Source: an uncultured Ruminococcus sp.
GTDB lineage: Bacteria > Bacillota > Clostridia > Oscillospirales > Ruminococcaceae
Length of the DNA: 33,086 nucleotides
Direction of reading: 5' to 3'
Assembly: GCA_902787365.1 (NCBI GenBank)
Contig: CADAGC010000001.1
Coordinates: 1-33,086, forward strand
Below are positions 30,719-33,086 of the stretch, piece after piece (position 1 is the stretch's first letter; each line of letters starts with the position of its first letter). The notes under the pieces were generated by a model that saw only the letters and a program-made list of their open reading frames with translations, was not told the DNA's origin and did not search any database. Made by a program: the position numbers and the translations under genes.

Positions 30719-30740
30719 GCAGTCACCACCCTATTTCAGC

Positions 30741-30819
30741 TAACAGTTAACAGTTGATGTGTCCTGCTTCGCAGGACTTATTATAAAAGCTTCCGCCATA
30801 ACAGTTAACAGTTAACTGT
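30741..30819. repeat. Heptamer/hairpin intergenic element C
   Basis: Two TAACAGT units (30741–30754), 6-nt spacer, perfect hairpin GTCCTGC-TTC-GCAGGAC (30761–30777), about 20 bp of core, then three units TAACAGT, TAACAGT, TAACTGT (30799–30819). Same plan as elements A and B (7-bp stem beginning GT and ending AC, 6-nt linker, 7-nt repeats) with a different heptamer. Confidence 0.7.
30780..30808 (-). promoter_or_regulatory. Probable promoter of the sigma-factor operon, inside element C
   Basis: TTAACT (30803–30808), formed by the heptamer repeat, 17-bp spacer, TATAAT (30780–30785). Transcription would start near 30773 and carry the element C hairpin in the leader. Confidence 0.5.
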
Positions 30820-30823
30820 ATAA

Positions 30824-30895
30824 GAGCCCCCGCCCGTCAGGAAAGCATTATTATCGGTCAACTTTTTTGGAGAGATACGGGCGGTTTATCGGCTC
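30824..30895. other. Long-range paired structure upstream of element C
   Basis: GAGCC/GGCTC (30824–30828 with 30891–30895) encloses CGCCCGT/ACGGGCG (30831–30837 with 30877–30883), with 39 nt between. No U-tract, no coding capacity. Could be an end structure for the lipoprotein transcript or part of the repeat element. In the remaining gap to 30996 only a weak GCCG/CGGC hairpin near 30964–30987 is seen. Confidence 0.35.
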
Positions 30896-30996
30896 TCATA
30901 AATAAAGACGCACAATGGCGGCGAAATGTTGCATATCGCTTTGTAAACATTTTGTGAACAAAACTGCCGCCCGCATTTTGAGAACGGCAAACATTG

Positions 30997-31485
30997 CTAT
31001 TTATTGTCAAGATAATGCGCCGCTATCTCGTGACTGCACACTATAAGGGTATCATTGTTATCGGTCTTGGTCACTCTGCTGCTCAAAAGCTCATCAATTG
31101 TAACTACCGTACCCTCTTTAAAGCCGTTTACCTTGCATTTATCGGCGACCTCTCCATAGTCAAGCTCCGCGTCAGTCTGCGACTTTGTGGCTTTCTCGGC
31201 TTGTATCAGGTCAAACATAATGGTATCTGAGTGGTCGATAACCACCCTCTCGCCCTTTTTAAGCGTTATACCGCCACTTTCGTAGTCATCCATAAACTCC
31301 CCCACGAGCCGCCCCTTGTCATCAGTCCCCGTTACCCTTATTTTCATCTCACAGGAAAACTCGGTTTCGGGTCCGACGGGCATCTGCGTTTTTTCAGTCT
31401 GCGCCGACGATGACGAGTCTTGTGTCTGCGAGCACCCGCACAGCAGAGCGCACGCCGCAAGAATGAGAATTATTGCTTTTTTCAT
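30997..31485 (-). CDS. Small secreted lipoprotein
   Basis: 162 residues from the ATG at 31485, which has GGAGGTG just upstream; the longer frame reaching 31542 has no support. Lipoprotein signal peptide MKKAIILILAACALLCGCSQ with a lipobox-like LCGC, C18 being the probable lipidated Cys. A Ser/Gln/Thr linker follows, then a soluble domain rich in beta strands ('FSCEMKIRVTGTDDKGRLVGEF…ITLKKGERVVIDH') that is not recognised. It lies directly after the rpoC hairpin with no evident promoter, so it may depend on read-through from rpoBC. Adjacent to the sigma operon; a functional link is possible but unproved. Confidence 0.82.
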   Translation of the reverse strand: MKKAIILILAACALLCGCSQTQDSSSSAQTEKTQMPVGPETEFSCEMKIRVTGTDDKGRLVGEFMDDYESGGITLKKGERVVIDHSDTIMFDLIQAEKATKSQTDAELDYGEVADKCKVNGFKEGTVVTIDELLSSRVTKTDNNDTLIVCSHEIAAHYLDNK

Positions 31486-31505
31486 AACACACCTCCAAAT
31501 ACAAC

Positions 31506-31535
31506 ATATCCCCCTTACTATTGCAAGGGGGATAT
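31506..31535 (-). terminator. Hairpin terminator after rpoC
   Basis: Perfect 11-bp stem ATATCCCCCTT/AAGGGGGATAT (31525–31535 with 31506–31516) just after the rpoC stop. The downstream tract GTTGTATTT is only weakly U-rich, so partial read-through is likely. Confidence 0.7.
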
Positions 31536-31543
31536 AAGTCATA

Positions 31544-33086
31544 TCAGATCATATGATACGGATTAACGATTTCCGAAGACATAGCGCTGCTGCTTGTCTC
31601 GTTTTTGATAACCGATACATTGTTGTAAACGTCAAGACCCGTACCTGCGGGTATGAGCTTACCGATGATAACATTTTCCTTAAGACCTACGAGCTTATCC
31701 GTCTTGCCCTTGATAGCAGCGTCGGTAAGAGCCTTTGTGGTCTCCTGGAATGAAGCCGCAGACATGAACGAATCGGAGTTCGACGATGCCTTTGTGATAC
31801 CCTGGAGAACAGGTACTGTCGAGATGAGTTTTGCATCTTCAACGCCTGCATCTATCTCCTTCTGTATCTCTGCATTTATAGCGGCTACGTCGCCCTTGTC
31901 GATGAGTGTGCCGGGGAGCTGGTAGCTCGAGCCTGCGTCGTCTATCTTGACCTTTCTCATCATCTGACGAACGATTACCTCGATGTGCTTATCGTTGATA
32001 TCAACACCCTGTAAACGGTAAACCTTCTGTACCTCGGTGATGATGTAGTTCTCAACAGCCTCAATGCCGCTTACCTCGAGTATATCAGCAGGGTAGATAG
32101 AGCCTTCTGTCAGCGGCTGACCTGCCTTGACATGGTCGCCCTCTCTTACCTTTATCTTGTAGCCGTAAGGAACTGTGTAACGCTCCTCCTCGAGTGCTTC
32201 TACATCGTCAGAAGTTATAACTATCTGCTTGTTCTTCTTGACTTCTTCTATTCTTACCTTACCTGTAACTCTTGAAACGATAGCAGCACCCTTGGGCTTT
32301 CTCGATTCAAACAGTTCCTCAACTCTGGGAAGACCCTGTGTGATATCACCTTCACCCTTTGTAACACCGCCGGTGTGGAAGGTTCTCATGGTCAGCTGTG
32401 TACCGGGCTCACCGATAGACTGAGCAGCGATGATACCAACTGCCTCGCCTATTCTTACGGGGTTGGAGTTTGCAAGGTTAGCGCCGTAGCACTTAGCACA
32501 TACGCCGTGCTTAGCTTCGCAGGCAAGTACCGATCTTATCTTTATCCTGTCCTTGCCCTCGGCCTCGAGTGTAGCGATAATGCGCTCTGCATCGTGGCCT
32601 GTGATGAGCTTGTTGTGAGATACAATCATCTCGCCTGTCTTTGAATCCTTAAGGTCAGCAGCAAGATATCTGCCTGTAAGTCTTTCCTTGAAAGGCTCGA
32701 TCATCTCGTTGCCGTTCTTTATCTCAAATACCTCAATGCCGTTTGTAGTGCCGCAGTCTTCCTCACGAATGATAACTTCCTGCGATACGTCAACAAGACG
32801 TCTGGTCAGATAACCCGAGTCAGCTGTACGAAGCGCCGTATCGGCAAGACCCTTTCTCGCACCACGGGAGGAAATGAAGTATTCCAGTACGTTAAGGCCT
32901 TCACGGTAGTTAGCTCTGATAGGCATCTCGATAGTTGAACCCGATGTGTTAGCGATAAGGCCACGCATACCTGCGAGCTGTCTGATCTGTGACTGCGAAC
33001 CACGGGCACCGGAGTCTGCCATCATGTTTATGGGGTTGTAGGGGTCGATGTTTGCAAGAAGTGCATCTGATACTTCATCAGTTGCT
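31544..33086 (-). CDS. rpoC: RNA polymerase beta' subunit, C-terminal part (5' end outside window)
   Basis: The last 514 or so codons of rpoC; the frame is open to the window edge, and [14 protein letters not shown] near the edge is internal conserved sequence, not a start. Present are the bridge-helix/trigger-loop proximal sequence GARGS, the zinc-binding Cys cluster CGTTNGIE…[13 protein letters not shown], and the trigger-loop region [27 protein letters not shown]. The C-terminal jaw/clamp ends [11 protein letters not shown]. Followed by a strong hairpin. Confidence 0.97.
   Translation of the reverse strand, partial: ATDEVSDALLANIDPYNPINMMADSGARGSQSQIRQLAGMRGLIANTSGSTIEMPIRANYREGLNVLEYFISSRGARKGLADTALRTADSGYLTRRLVDVSQEVIIREEDCGTTNGIEVFEIKNGNEMIEPFKERLTGRYLAADLKDSKTGEMIVSHNKLITGHDAERIIATLEAEGKDRIKIRSVLACEAKHGVCAKCYGANLANSNPVRIGEAVGIIAAQSIGEPGTQLTMRTFHTGGVTKGEGDITQGLPRVEELFESRKPKGAAIVSRVTGKVRIEEVKKNKQIVITSDDVEALEEERYTVPYGYKIKVREGDHVKAGQPLTEGSIYPADILEVSGIEAVENYIITEVQKVYRLQGVDINDKHIEVIVRQMMRKVKIDDAGSSYQLPGTLIDKGDVAAINAEIQKEIDAGVEDAKLISTVPVLQGITKASSNSDSFMSAASFQETTKALTDAAIKGKTDKLVGLKENVIIGKLIPAGTGLDVYNNVSVIKNETSSSAMSSEIVNPYHMI

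Overview
The window looks like chromosome from a low-GC Gram-positive gut-type Clostridia, most likely Ruminococcus or a close Oscillospiraceae relative. The evidence is the SRP RNA–dnaX–ybaB–recR order, the rpsL–rpsG–fusA–tuf order, a BspA-type leucine-rich repeat secreted protein with lysine-rich C-terminal modules, AGGAGG-type ribosome sites and SigA promoters. The genus is inferred from gene content; no database was searched.

Layout. 1–3153 (-): heterodimeric ABC exporter, first listed half cut by the window edge. 3331–4539 (-): NapA/GerN-like cation/proton antiporter behind a possible three-way-junction leader RNA. 4739–7457 (-): small operon of a PqqD-like RiPP recognition protein, an ABC exporter and a TraX-like membrane protein. 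7602–9110 (-): BspA-like secreted protein. 9302–10955 (-): tadA and a degenerate CPBP-like membrane protein. 11152–13885 (-): SRP RNA, dnaX, ybaB, recR. 14012–16015 (-): CheY-like regulator, a four-repeat MshEN/CheX-like protein and a small unknown protein. 16326–17670 (+): upp and an AT-rich gene for a membrane protein with a poly-Asp tail. 17720–17806 (-): tRNA-Leu(CAA). 18151–23029 (+): two dynamin-like GTPases flanking a degenerate M48 peptidase, with its own promoter and terminator. 23501–28049 (-): tuf, fusA, rpsG, rpsL (str operon). 28366–31485 (-): ECF sigma factor with a membrane partner, and a lipoprotein, lying between the str operon and rpoC. 31544–33086 (-): 3' part of rpoC.

The points most worth attention are these. 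(1) The dynamin / pseudo-M48 / dynamin operon is a plausible membrane-remodelling or membrane-defence module. (2) The CheX-like protein carries four 24-residue MshEN repeats spaced by exactly five residues and is paired with a CheY, which suggests c-di-GMP input into CheY dephosphorylation. (3) Intergenic elements at 10938–11097, 23131–23401 and 30741–30819 share one architecture: a 7-bp hairpin, a 6-nt linker and a heptanucleotide array. The stems differ in sequence but keep pairing, and two of the elements share a 14-nt box. (4) The RRE–ABC–TraX operon has no recognisable modifying enzyme or precursor. (5) The antiporter has a compact three-way-junction leader.

Most genes have clear Shine-Dalgarno sites, and these were used to correct several starts: recR, rpsL, rpsG, the BspA protein, the lipoprotein, upp and both dynamins.
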